Source: Methylococcus geothermalis (GTDB taxonomy: Bacteria > Pseudomonadota > Gammaproteobacteria > Methylococcales > Methylococcaceae). Taken from it: 64,000 nucleotides of DNA. This document shows positions 32,401-41,838 of the stretch, one piece after another. A program made the position numbers and the translations under genes. Position 1 is the stretch's first letter, and each line of letters opens with the position of its first letter. The stretch covers positions 1,006,501 through 1,070,500 of the forward strand of contig NZ_CP046565.1 of NCBI RefSeq assembly GCF_012769535.1, in the 5' to 3' direction. The notes under the pieces are model-generated. The model saw nothing but the letters and a program-made list of their open reading frames with translations. It did no database searches and was not told the DNA's origin.

Positions 32401-35400
32401 ATCAATTTTATTTCTGAGCTGCCTATGCGGCAGTGAAGTGCTCTCCGAGTTCGACTTGTTCTCCGGCTCCTTTCTGAGCTGCCTATGCGGCAGTGAAGGC
32501 CGTCGACGGCTTAGTCAAGCGTCAGCGCGCTTTCTGAGCTGCCTATGCGGCAGTGAAGGGTATCGACGAAAGCACCGCAGATCAGAACATTTTCTGAGCT
32601 GCCTATGCGGCAGTGAAGCGTCGGTCGTCACATTCACATCGTCTCGAGCTTTTCTGAGCTGCCTATGCGGCAGTGAAGTTGCACAGAGCCGATACCAGAC
32701 CTCATCGTAATTTCTGAGCTGCCTATGCGGCAGTGAAGCTGGCCGGGCTGGAGCAGACCAAGGGCTTGGCTTTCTGAGCTGCCTATGCGGCAGTGAAGTT
32801 CCTACTCCAGTCAATGGGCGGGCATTGATATTTCTGAGCTGCCTATGCGGCAGTGAAGTAGGGCGCATTATCGCACCCAACGAACGATGTTTTCTGAGCT
32901 GCCTATGCGGCAGTGAAGGGAAGAACGATTACGAGTTTGTGGCGGCAGCTTTTCTGAGCTGCCTATGCGGCAGTGAAGGCCGCGGCCGACCGGGCCGGCA
33001 CAAACAAACATTTCTGAGCTGCCTATGCGGCAGTGAAGGAGTCGGCGCCGTGGCACGAGCTGACTGCGAATTTCTGAGCTGCCTATGCGGCAGTGAAGGA
33101 CAGCGCGCCAGCCAAGCCGACGCGCCACCATTTCTGAGCTGCCTATGCGGCAGTGAAGGGCCCTATTTTTTTCTGGCACGTCTTTTGCTATTTCTGAGCT
33201 GCCTATGCGGCAGTGAAGTACACTGCACAATCAGCCGGGCACAATCTCTGTTTCTGAGCTGCCTATGCGGCAGTGAAGATAGCAGTGATAGTTGACCCCG
33301 CCCCGGAAAGTTTCTGAGCTGCCTATGCGGCAGTGAAGTAGGTAGGAAAAACGGCTCAGGAGCGCTCATATTTCTGAGCTGCCTATGCGGCAGTGAAGGG
33401 ATCCGGCCTTATTAAGGATATTACGTACCTTTTCTGAGCTGCCTATGCGGCAGTGAAGTATCGGCGTTTGTATTCTGGCTAGCGCTCAATTTTCTGAGCT
33501 GCCTATGCGGCAGTGAAGAAACAAAGCTAGGGCTATACCCCATCTCATTATTTCTGAGCTGCCTATGCGGCAGTGAAGGAGATGCCCGTCCGGCGAGGCC
33601 TCCACTTCCCTTTCTGAGCTGCCTATGCGGCAGTGAAGTGACCGAACTCATGGAGCCGGCAGAACTCGATTTTCTGAGCTGCCTATGCGGCAGTGAAGGC
33701 GCGGTATATCCACGATCGGCCCCTCGTAGTTTTCTGAGCTGCCTATGCGGCAGTGAAGTGGCAGCGTGGATCACGAGCTGCGTGCTGCTCTTTCTGAGCT
33801 GCCTATGCGGCAGTGAAGTCCTCCGGTGCGATCTGCCATACGGGCTCCTTTTTCTGAGCTGCCTATGCGGCAGTGAAGTGCTCGATAGCAAGTGGGCACA
33901 GCAAACTCCTTTTCTGAGCTGCCTATGCGGCAGTGAAGGAGATGCCCATCCGGCGAGGCCTCCACCTCCCTTTCTGAGCTGCCTATGCGGCAGTGAAGCT
34001 CCTCTTTCAATCGTGCGTGCACGCGCTTTGTTTCTGAGCTGCCTATGCGGCAGTGAAGTCCAACGCATCCGTGGTCTTTTTGATCTGATCTTTCTGAGCT
34101 GCCTATGCGGCAGTGAAGAACTGTATTGATTGACCTGGGCTTGGATACTCTTTCTGAGCTGCCTATGCGGCAGTGAAGAACAACCGCATCATTGCGAAAG
34201 TGTTTCCACATTTCTGAGCTGCCTATGCGGCAGTGAAGATGATGCGGTTGTTGAAGGTTTGTGTGCGTTGTTTCTGAGCTGCCTATGCGGCAGTGAAGTG
34301 CCAGTCTGCCAGGCATTGGCGGCGGGTCGTTTTCTGAGCTGCCTATGCGGCAGTGAAGAAGATGGAACTATCCAGCCTGGCAGCCATGCTTTTCTGAGCT
34401 GCCTATGCGGCAGTGAAGCCGTCATGGCGGCCGGGGGCAACACGCTGAGCTTTCTGAGCTGCCTATGCGGCAGTGAAGTGGAAGGTTGCGTCCCTATCTC
34501 AACAAAGTCTTTTCTGAGCTGCCTATGCGGCAGTGAAGCGTAAGACTCGATGATGCGCCAGCCGCGGCCCTTTCTGAGCTGCCTATGCGGCAGTGAAGAG
34601 CCGGCCTCCTCTGCTTCTTCCTGCGTTCTATTTCTGAGCTGCCTATGCGGCAGTGAAGTCAAATATTTGGCCGGGTTGGATCAAACAAAATTTCTGAGCT
34701 GCCTATGCGGCAGTGAAGAAGGTGTATTACTTGATATAGGCTTTTATGACTTTCTGAGCTGCCTATGCGGCAGTGAAGATCAGCGTTGAAATTAACCCCG
34801 CCCTGATTTTTTTCTGAGCTGCCTATGCGGCAGTGAAGATAACTCGGCCGCGAGTGCTCGCCGTTTGCGATTTCTGAGCTGCCTATGCGGCAGTGAAGTC
34901 GTGGTACTCAAAACGCGGCACTTTTTAGATTTTCTGAGCTGCCTATGCGGCAGTGAAGTCTTATGACTCGTGGATCTGGCCCGATGAGTATTTCTGAGCT
35001 GCCTATGCGGCAGTGAAGCAATGCTTGTCAAGCACTTTTTCGCGGTCGTATTTCTGAGCTGCCTATGCGGCAGTGAAGTCGGCCCACCGATAAGCAGCTA
35101 GACTTTTTACTTTTCTGAGCTGCCTATGCGGCAGTGAAGGCTTCAGAGGCACGTTAAGCCGCATACGCTATTTTCTGAGCTGCCTATGCGGCAGTGAAGT
35201 TGAAGCATCACGGACTTACCGGAGCCTGTTTTTTCTGAGCTGCCTATGCGGCAGTGAAGGCGTGGTATACCCGCGATCAGCTGTTCGTAGTTTTCTGAGC
35301 TGCCTATGCGGCAGTGAAGAACCAAGAAGCTAGCCATCCAGAACAAATCCATTTCTGAGCTGCCTATGCGGCAGTGAAGAGTTAGTCGTACCGTCGAAGG

Positions 35401-36940
35401 TGCCGCCATTATTTCTGAGCTGCCTATGCGGCAGTGAAGGTTACAAGGATGGTCAGGGGCTGGATACATTCTTTCTGAGCTGCCTATGCGGCAGTGAAGG
35501 AGCGCGATTGCCGGGATCAGCAAAGAGCAGTTTTCTGAGCTGCCTATGCGGCAGTGAAGTTTGTGTTTTTGATCGCCATGTCGCTTTTTGTTTTCTGAGC
35601 TGCCTATGCGGCAGTGAAGATGAGGACAGGCAAACGATGACCTATTTGTTGTTTCTGAGCTGCCTATGCGGCAGTGAAGGCGCCATCGTGCGGTTTGCCA
35701 ATATTCCGAGTTTTCTGAGCTGCCTATGCGGCAGTGAAGGAGCGCGATTGCCGGGATCAGCCGTGAGCAGTTTTCTGAGCTGCCTATGCGGCAGTGAAGG
35801 ACTCGGGCGGCCTGGACTCCTCCGCCGTGTCTTTCTGAGCTGCCTATGCGGCAGTGAAGTGATGCGGTACCTGTTGAGCCTGGACATATCATTTCTGAGC
35901 TGCCTATGCGGCAGTGAAGAGACCTCGAACAGGCACACACGCCGCCGTTGTTTTCTGAGCTGCCTATGCGGCAGTGAAGTATGGCATGCGGTCGGACATC
36001 GAGTACTTCGATTTCTGAGCTGCCTATGCGGCAGTGAAGGGCCACAGCAAGGTTGACCGCGTGCAGCGGCTTTTCTGAGCTGCCTATGCGGCAGTGAAGC
36101 TTTGCTGGCCAAGCGCGATATCCTGCGCACTTTTCTGAGCTGCCTATGCGGCAGTGAAGAAACAGGTATTCGTTGGTGAACTCCTCGACCATTTCTGAGC
36201 TGCCTATGCGGCAGTGAAGGGCAGATCGGTTTTATCTGCTGTCTGTTGTCCTTTTCTGAGCTGCCTATGCGGCAGTGAAGATTCCGGCAACAATCTGCCT
36301 TGCCTAGCATTTTTTCTGAGCTGCCTATGCGGCAGTGAAGCAATGGCGCTCAGGGCTTTGTGCGGATTTATTTTTCTGAGCTGCCTATGCGGCAGTGAAG
36401 CATGATCATCGCCGGCCTGCAATCCATATCGTTTTCTGAGCTGCCTATGCGGCAGTGAAGGTAAGGCCGGCCACGCTGGCGGTCTACATCATTTTCTGAG
36501 CTGCCTATGCGGCAGTGAAGTCATTGCATCCGGGTATGTGCTGCTTGTGATCTTTCTGAGCTGCCTATGCGGCAGTGAAGGTGCTGGGGAATCAGGGCTC
36601 GACCAGCTCTCATTTCTGAGCTGCCTATGCGGCAGTGAAGCAGCGCCAGCCCCTGTTAGACCGGTGCCCGTATTTCTGAGCTGCCTATGCGGCAGTGAAG
36701 CTGTCGTCAGCGTGGGAGATGATCGGCAAAAATTTCTGAGCTGCCTATGCGGCAGTGAAGGATATCCCTGAATCGCTCTGCCGACATGCCTTTTTCTGAG
36801 CTGCCTATGCGGCAGTGAAGGTGGACGGTCTGCGCTTCCCTTGCGGTGGCAATTTCTGAGCTGCCTATGCGGCAGTGAAGCGTACAGCGACGACTGGAAT
36901 TATGCCAATAACTTTCTGAGCTGCCTATGCGGCAGTGAAG
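29470..36940 (-). CRISPR. Type I-F CRISPR array, 125 repeats and 124 spacers
   Basis: The 28-nt repeat on the coding (minus) strand begins CTTCACTGCC, has the hairpin CTGCC-GCATA-GGCAG and ends CTCAGAAA. It differs from the Pseudomonas I-F repeat at three positions. One repeat occurs in every 60-bp step. Counting every line gives 125 repeats with no visible variant. Spacers are 32 nt except four of 33 (before repeats at 29651, 31031, 35112 and 36253) and one of 31 (before 30370). Orientation follows from the repeat and from the leader and cas operon on the right, so newest spacers are near 36.9 kb. The many short open frames with FLSCLCGSE or LHCRIGSSE are translated repeats, not genes. Confidence 0.99.
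33159..33190 (-). repeat. Spacer sharing a sigma-54 promoter sequence with the chromosome
   Basis: This spacer contains TGGCACGTCTTTTGCT, identical over 16 nt to the sigma-54 promoter at 6922-6937. In crRNA orientation the identity covers positions 2-17, including most of the seed. At the chromosomal site the two bases in PAM position read CA rather than CC. Confidence 0.8.
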
Positions 36941-37070
36941 TACAGAGTAAAGCTTTTAGTCGACTGATTGTTAAAGAAAATACCGCACATTCGGGCTCGA
37001 AACCAAAACTTTGGGGATGTTGCCAAGTATTTGATTTAGGAGAGCCGTTTCGTACGGCGCGAAAAAAGGG
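36941..37070 (-). promoter_or_regulatory. CRISPR leader with IHF site
   Basis: This 130-bp AT-richer stretch lies between the newest repeat and the csy4 stop. On the minus strand AATCAAATACTTG (37024-37036) is an exact IHF consensus (WATCAANNNNTTR), about 84 bp from the first repeat. IHF is known to bend type I-F leaders for Cas1-Cas2/3 integration. The promoter for pre-crRNA should lie here. Confidence 0.75.
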
Positions 37071-37634
37071 TCAGAACCAGGGTACCGTGGCCGTGGCGCT
37101 CAGGCCGTAGGCGCTGAAGGTGCCGCTCACAGCTTGTTCCTGCACCGGGAGATGCTCGATGAACAGGCGGAACTGTTGGCCGGTGCTTCGGCTCGCCAGT
37201 ACGACATAGGGCAGGTCCAGCTTTTCGGCGGCGGTGTCGGGAATGGCCTGTTCGGCTTGCTCGTTGCTGACACCCCGGCGGGCGATCAGCCGGCGCCGGA
37301 GCCGCTCGGGGTTGCTTTTGGCCTGGACCCGCCTGACGATCCGCTGTACGGCATCGGCCGGAACCGCCGCGATTTCGCCGATCGCGGTGTGATCGCGTAT
37401 TCCCGTCAACCAGTCCAGGGCCATGAGCCTTTCCAATTCCACGGCGCCGCCATGAAGGCGTAGCCGCGAGCCCAGCGACCGTGGCTTGTCGGAGACGTCC
37501 GGGAAGCTGACGCCGATGCGGCCGCCGCCGCGCTCGACCAGCGCCCGATGCAGTTTGCCGAACAAGGCATTCATCAATACGGTCGCCGCGAACTCAGGGT
37601 CGGGCAGCAGCCGGATGTCAAGATAGGCGTCCAT
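37071..37634 (-). CDS. cas6f: CRISPR endoribonuclease Csy4/Cas6f
   Basis: A 187-aa nuclease that cuts the pre-crRNA 3' of the repeat hairpin and stays bound to the product. Residues expected from Pseudomonas Csy4 fall at the same numbers: His29 (FGKLHRAL), Ser148 (LASRSTG) and Tyr176 (TFSAYG). The arginine-rich RNA-binding helix is NPERLRRRLIARRG at about 109-121. It is the last cas gene, with the leader immediately downstream. It starts 3 bp after the csy3 stop. Confidence 0.96.
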   Translation of the reverse strand: MDAYLDIRLLPDPEFAATVLMNALFGKLHRALVERGGGRIGVSFPDVSDKPRSLGSRLRLHGGAVELERLMALDWLTGIRDHTAIGEIAAVPADAVQRIVRRVQAKSNPERLRRRLIARRGVSNEQAEQAIPDTAAEKLDLPYVVLASRSTGQQFRLFIEHLPVQEQAVSGTFSAYGLSATATVPWF

Positions 37635-37637
37635 GGC

Positions 37638-38687
37638 TCAGTCCTTGTCGCTCTCGCCGAATACGCCGCCGCGGATCAGGTTGGCGATGACGTAATGGCG
37701 GTCGCCCTCGGTGGCGGGCGGCTTGTCCTTCAGTACCCACTGATCGAGCAAGCTATAGAAATCCACGCGATTCTTGGGCTGGCGGTACGCCTTGCCTTGC
37801 GAGGTCACCGAACCGTAGGGCTCGACGGCGATGGGGCCGAGGTTCGCGCCTTCGTCGTCCGGATACCAGGTGTCGATGGTGCGCAGGGCATTGCCGATTT
37901 TCTGGCTGTGGATCGCGGCGGTGCCGGCGACGGTATACAGCGTCTTGCTCTTGCCGCCTTTTTTCTCGCCCTTGTCGAGGATGAGTTCCTGGGAGGGGTA
38001 GACTTCCTGGCCGTCGCCGACGCGGGCATAGGCGACGACATCGAGCAGGACGTAGGTCTGGCCGGTCAAGCCGTGTTCGATCGCTTGCGCCAATTCGGCC
38101 AGCGCGCTTTCCGCTGCCGCCGGAACCTCGAAGTCGCGGAGGGAAAACGCCAGGGCGTCGAAGTTCCAGGCGGGGCCGGGCAGGCCCTGGACCAGCGGCG
38201 CGATGCGCACTTCCACCTGCTCCGCGCCGACCCGGTTGCGCCAGAGGAAGCGAGCGTTGGCCAGATTGACGGCATAGCGGCGGGCGAGTTCGGCATAGCC
38301 GGTTTGTTCGCGGTATTCGTCCACGGTGGTTTTCAGCTTGGCCTGGTAGTCGGCGTTGTTGCAGGCGGAAGGCACGCCGGCGCCGCCCAGCACGCGTAGG
38401 GTGAAGCGGACACGCAGGGTGTCGGCGTCGCTGGGCAGGGCGGCGACGTCCACGGTTTGCAGATTGGGCGCCTGGATGGAGGCATCCAGCTTGGCCGGGT
38501 CTTGGTCCTTGGTCTTTAGCCGATTGGAGATGGTGCCGCGTACCGATTTTTCCCGAACGGCGATGGCCGGCCAGTGCTTGCCGGTGTCGCGGTCGTCCCA
38601 GCGTCCGGCGGCGAACAATGCGTCGGACGGGTCCAGCTTGCGTTCGAAAGCGAGGACGGAGGCGGTTTTCAGGTTGCTTTCAGCCAT
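37638..38687 (-). CDS. csy3: Type I-F Cascade backbone Csy3/Cas7f
   Basis: The 349-aa protein that forms the six-subunit filament along the crRNA. It begins [21 protein letters not shown] and contains [35 protein letters not shown] and [12 protein letters not shown], which match the family. It is cytoplasmic. Gene order csy1-csy2-csy3-csy4 and spacing of 3 bp are typical for I-F. Confidence 0.96.
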   Translation of the reverse strand: MAESNLKTASVLAFERKLDPSDALFAAGRWDDRDTGKHWPAIAVREKSVRGTISNRLKTKDQDPAKLDASIQAPNLQTVDVAALPSDADTLRVRFTLRVLGGAGVPSACNNADYQAKLKTTVDEYREQTGYAELARRYAVNLANARFLWRNRVGAEQVEVRIAPLVQGLPGPAWNFDALAFSLRDFEVPAAAESALAELAQAIEHGLTGQTYVLLDVVAYARVGDGQEVYPSQELILDKGEKKGGKSKTLYTVAGTAAIHSQKIGNALRTIDTWYPDDEGANLGPIAVEPYGSVTSQGKAYRQPKNRVDFYSLLDQWVLKDKPPATEGDRHYVIANLIRGGVFGESDKD

Positions 38688-38690
38688 GGA

Positions 38691-39674
38691 TTACTCCTTG
38701 TGAGATGCCGTCGAAGGCAAGGTTTGGGCGTAACGGTTGACGCAGCGGTAGATGCCGTTTTCGGCATCGGTTTCGATGTGCCAGAGCAATTGTTGTAAGC
38801 TTTCCAGCCGGTGCGGGCCGATCCATTCACCGAGGGAATAGAGGCTTTCGACGAATCGGAAGGGCGTCTCTCCGTCGCGGGCGTTGGCGACTTCGCCGGG
38901 CGCATAGAGCTCGGAGATGCCGGCATAGCCGATGGGGAGGGGGACTAGCCAGCCGGGTTTTTTCCGGATGCTCCATTCGACTTTGTCCGGTGCGGATTCG
39001 GTAGTGGCCCGAGGTTCGATATTCAGCCGGCACAGGTCGAGCAGCGCATCCAGCGCAGTGGCTGGTGCCCGCGCCTGCATCTCGGCCAAGCGTTCGCGCA
39101 GCAAATCGTCCCGCTGCACCAGGGCGAAGCCCGGCAGCAGGCGGCGGCGCAACTTTTGAAAGGTTTCCGCCTGTCCGTCGAGATAGTCTGGCAGGCACTG
39201 CCATAGCGGTTCGTAGCGCTTGCCGTTGCGAGGCGGCAACAGGCTGCCGCCGGCCAAGCGCATGCCATGTGCGACTTCGAAGGCTGTCCGCGTCAGAAGG
39301 TCGCCATCGTAATCGTCCAGGGCTTGCTTCACGGCGATGACCAGGGTGATTTCCAAGTGGGCACGGCCTTCTTCCACCAGCGAGGGCGCGCCGCCGTCCC
39401 TGCCGACCGGGTGGCGGGTGAGGTGGAACACTCGGGTGCGCCGCCCGGCGGGTTGGGAGGTTTGCGCCTCGAAACCGTGGCAGACGATGCCCACGCCGTC
39501 CAGCATGACTTGCAGATGCCTGCCCAGGCGCCGTTCCAGGGCGTGAACGAAGCCGGTGAAAGCGGTGGGAGCGGGAAACCCCCAGCTCAGCGGGCCGGAA
39601 ACCGCATTGGCGTTCTGTACCTTCAGGCGTGGCAAGATCAGCAGGCCGCCGGCATCGATCAGTCGTTCAGTCAT
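38691..39674 (-). CDS. csy2: Type I-F Cascade subunit Csy2/Cas5f
   Basis: A 327-aa protein that with Csy1 caps the 5' handle of the crRNA and recognises the PAM region. The family features GLLILPRLKVQNANAVSGPL, SWGFPAPTAFTGFVHALER and PLPIGYAGISELYAPGEVAN are present. It overlaps the end of csy1 by 8 bp. Confidence 0.95.
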   Translation of the reverse strand: MTERLIDAGGLLILPRLKVQNANAVSGPLSWGFPAPTAFTGFVHALERRLGRHLQVMLDGVGIVCHGFEAQTSQPAGRRTRVFHLTRHPVGRDGGAPSLVEEGRAHLEITLVIAVKQALDDYDGDLLTRTAFEVAHGMRLAGGSLLPPRNGKRYEPLWQCLPDYLDGQAETFQKLRRRLLPGFALVQRDDLLRERLAEMQARAPATALDALLDLCRLNIEPRATTESAPDKVEWSIRKKPGWLVPLPIGYAGISELYAPGEVANARDGETPFRFVESLYSLGEWIGPHRLESLQQLLWHIETDAENGIYRCVNRYAQTLPSTASHKE

Positions 39675-40947
39675 GGTGCAGTTCCTCGGCCAGCAGGCTT
39701 TGCCACTCCAGCGCTTCCGCCTGCCCCATGGGGAGTTCGTCGCTGCGTAGGCTGGCGTTGAGCCACAGGCTGAAACCTATGCAGATTTCATCCTTCCATT
39801 CGCCGCGCAGGCGCCGACTGGCGAATTCCGCATCGGTCTCGGCCCGCCCGGGGTCCAGCCAGCAGCGTTCCGCCTCGTTGAGCCGGCAGCGTTCGTCCAG
39901 GCTCCAGCCGCCATCCAGTTCCTGAATTTCGGCGGCGAACTGGATCGCTTCGGAGACGATGCCGCGGATCAACTCATTCCGCTTGTCTCGGATGCGGACA
40001 TTGTTTCGATCTTTGTCCGCCACGCTGATGAGGAAGCCTTTCAGCTCTTGTACCAGTCCCCTTACTGCTCGCCGACTGCCAAAACGGCGCGGGAACACAC
40101 TGATCACGTTCAGCGGCGGCGTGACCGGCGGGGATTGCCACTGGGGTGGAACGGCGGGCAGCAGCCAGTTTTCGCCACGGCGTTCACTGTTGAGCTGGCT
40201 GATGTTCTGCGGCTTGGTTCCGCCGAATTTTTGTATCGCCAAGTCGGGATACTCGCAATAGCCGTGGGGATGGGAGCGCTGTTCCCTGCGTGCCTGCCGG
40301 GCGGCTTTGGCTTCGTCGGAATAGCGGTCGCGCGACAAACGCTCCCACACGGTGTGCGCCAAGGAGGTTGGGAACAAGGGCGCCAGCAGATGGTATCGCC
40401 CTTGGCCCAGCGGCCAGTAGATTTGCTTGGCCAGGCTGTGGGAGGCGGGCTTGCCCTTGGGCTGGACCACTCTGGCGAAGGCCCCGATCCAGGCTTCCGC
40501 CGCCGCTGGGTCGTCGGAGAAGGCGGCGGATACGGCCGGGTCTTCGGCGATGCAGCGCTGCAATAGGGTTGCGCCGTCGCTTTCCAGCGACAGGAATTTG
40601 TGCACATCCAGCGCGGCGGCATTGCCGACCACATCGGTCGGCAGCCTTGCGCCCAGGCTGTGGGTGCCCACCGAGAAGGCATCGGCTTGTGGATTGCCGG
40701 ACGAACTGAGGCTGGAACCGCGGGCATCGGGATGGCTGTATTTCAGGGCATGCGTGACTTGCTGGATTTGCCCGACGCGCCGAGCGGCATCGGCGATCCA
40801 GTTTTCCGGACGAAAGGCTTCTTGCAGTTTACGGCGCTCCTCGTCCTGACCGTCCTTGAGCTTGTCAAGTTTGGCTTGCAGACGTTCTTGCAGAAAGGCG
40901 GCGATTGCTTCCCGGATGGGAAGCGAGGAATCAGCGGGTTGACTCAC
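39667..40947 (-). CDS. csy1: Type I-F Cascade large subunit Csy1/Cas8f
   Basis: Csy1 recognises the CC PAM and recruits Cas2-Cas3. Landmarks shared with Pseudomonas Csy1 are IAAFLQERLQAKLDKL, VVGNAAALDVHKFLSLE, GKPASHSLAKQIYWPL and LAIQKFGGTKPQNISQLN, then SERRGENWLLP. I choose the GTG start at 40947 because AAGGAG lies 9 nt before it and the N-terminus then matches the family. An in-frame ATG at 41016 lacks a Shine-Dalgarno. The preceding gene is not cas2-3 but an antitoxin, which ends 141 bp upstream. Confidence 0.95.
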   Translation of the reverse strand: MSQPADSSLPIREAIAAFLQERLQAKLDKLKDGQDEERRKLQEAFRPENWIADAARRVGQIQQVTHALKYSHPDARGSSLSSSGNPQADAFSVGTHSLGARLPTDVVGNAAALDVHKFLSLESDGATLLQRCIAEDPAVSAAFSDDPAAAEAWIGAFARVVQPKGKPASHSLAKQIYWPLGQGRYHLLAPLFPTSLAHTVWERLSRDRYSDEAKAARQARREQRSHPHGYCEYPDLAIQKFGGTKPQNISQLNSERRGENWLLPAVPPQWQSPPVTPPLNVISVFPRRFGSRRAVRGLVQELKGFLISVADKDRNNVRIRDKRNELIRGIVSEAIQFAAEIQELDGGWSLDERCRLNEAERCWLDPGRAETDAEFASRRLRGEWKDEICIGFSLWLNASLRSDELPMGQAEALEWQSLLAEELHHD

Positions 40948-41088
40948 GGGCAGGGACTCCTTGCCTTGGGTATGCGGGGCCCCTGTATTGGCGCCCCATG
41001 TGTTGTCCGGATCCATCTACCGGCCGGTGCCATTCGGCTGACTGGTTTGGCAGGAGTGAATCGGCGTCAAGTTCCTTAAGTGGGCGAT

Positions 41089-41406
41089 TTAGTTCAGGCA
41101 AATGCTTTCCAAACCCTTGCTCTGCACGAGATGGAGCAGTTTGAGCGCGGCACCGGTGGGCTTTTTTTGGCCAATCTCCCATTTCTGCACGGTGGACACG
41201 CTGGTGTTTAAGAGTGCGGCGAACACGGCTTGGCTGACGTGAGCGCCTTCCCGGATCTGCCGGATTTCTTCCGCCTGCAAGGGTTTGACCGGCGGCAGGC
41301 AAAGCCGGTCGAACTCGCGCAGAGTCATTTGATCCATCACGCCAGCGGCATGCAGGCCTTGGGCGGTATCATGGACGGCCTCAAGAATCGCCGATTTTTT
41401 GCGCAT
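41089..41406 (-). CDS. HigA-type HTH antitoxin inside the cas operon
   Basis: A 105-aa Xre-family protein. The helix-turn-helix is EIRQIREGAHVSQAVFAALL followed by NTSVSTVQKWEIGQKKP, preceded by LREFDRLCLPPVKPLQ. The order toxin then antitoxin, with DNA-binding antitoxin second, is that of higBA modules. It lies 31 bp after the frame-broken toxin gene and between cas2-cas3 and csy1. If the toxin is dead, the antitoxin may remain as a repressor acting on the palindrome at 41793. Confidence 0.88.
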   Translation of the reverse strand: MRKKSAILEAVHDTAQGLHAAGVMDQMTLREFDRLCLPPVKPLQAEEIRQIREGAHVSQAVFAALLNTSVSTVQKWEIGQKKPTGAALKLLHLVQSKGLESICLN

Positions 41407-41437
41407 CAGAGTGTACCTCGATCAATTCATTTGCCTT

Positions 41438-41774
41438 TCAGGCTTGCTCTATCCTGTGCGGTGTGAGAGACAATAGGTGCGAGGAGAGCTTCTTCAAAGC
41501 TTGTTCCTCGTCTTTGTCGATATCGCTCCGCTCGCTTTTTGGAAAACCGAACACGAAAATCCAACGGTTCCCTTTGTTGGTCGCAACCAGTGTGCAAAAC
41601 CGCCCGCTCTTGCCTTGTCCCGGCCGGGCGATGCGTATTTTTGAAAAGCCCGCCACCGAGGTCTGCCTCGTATAAACCCCCGGCCATTTCACGCACGGCC
41701 ATGCAAAGGCTTTGCGTATCGATACCCTGCTTTTCGGCCCATCGGTCGAACCAACGCGTTTTGTAGATCGACAT
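41438..41774 (-). pseudogene. HigB/RelE-type toxin, frameshifted
   Basis: The first 45 codons read FDRWAEKQGIDTQSLCMAVR and MAGGLYEADLGGGLFK, the front of a RelE-superfamily mRNA interferase. At an A-run (T5 on the plus strand, 41638-41642) the frame shifts. The rest continues in another phase with RIARPGQGKSGRFCTLVATN, WIFVFGFPKSERSDIDKDEE and ALKKLSSHLLSLT, all family motifs. Removing one A restores a full-length toxin of about 111 aa. It may be a true inactivation, a slippage-controlled gene or a sequencing error in a homopolymer. Confidence 0.85.
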
Positions 41775-41792
41775 TCCGTTCCGGCCTCATTT

Positions 41793-41809
41793 ATAGCACT
41801 AAGTGCTAT
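41793..41809. promoter_or_regulatory. Palindromic operator before toxin-antitoxin genes
   Basis: ATAGCAC-TAA-GTGCTAT is a perfect 7-bp inverted repeat, 19 bp upstream of the toxin start and 30 bp after the cas2-cas3 stop. It is the likely autoregulatory binding site of the HigA-type antitoxin, which would give the csy genes an additional control point. Confidence 0.65.
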
Positions 41810-41838
41810 GGGTTAAAACTATAGTCCTCATGCCATCC

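Noticed and set aside
33279-34810. Further duplicated spacers sharing ACCCCGCCC (near 33279 and 34779)
   Set aside because: Only about nine consecutive bases agree, which is not beyond chance in 124 GC-rich spacers.
29508-37110. Dozens of open frames with repeated FLSCLCGSE or LHCRIGSSE, looking like a repeat protein family
   Set aside because: They are six-frame translations of the CRISPR repeat; the 60-bp unit is a multiple of three, which keeps frames open.
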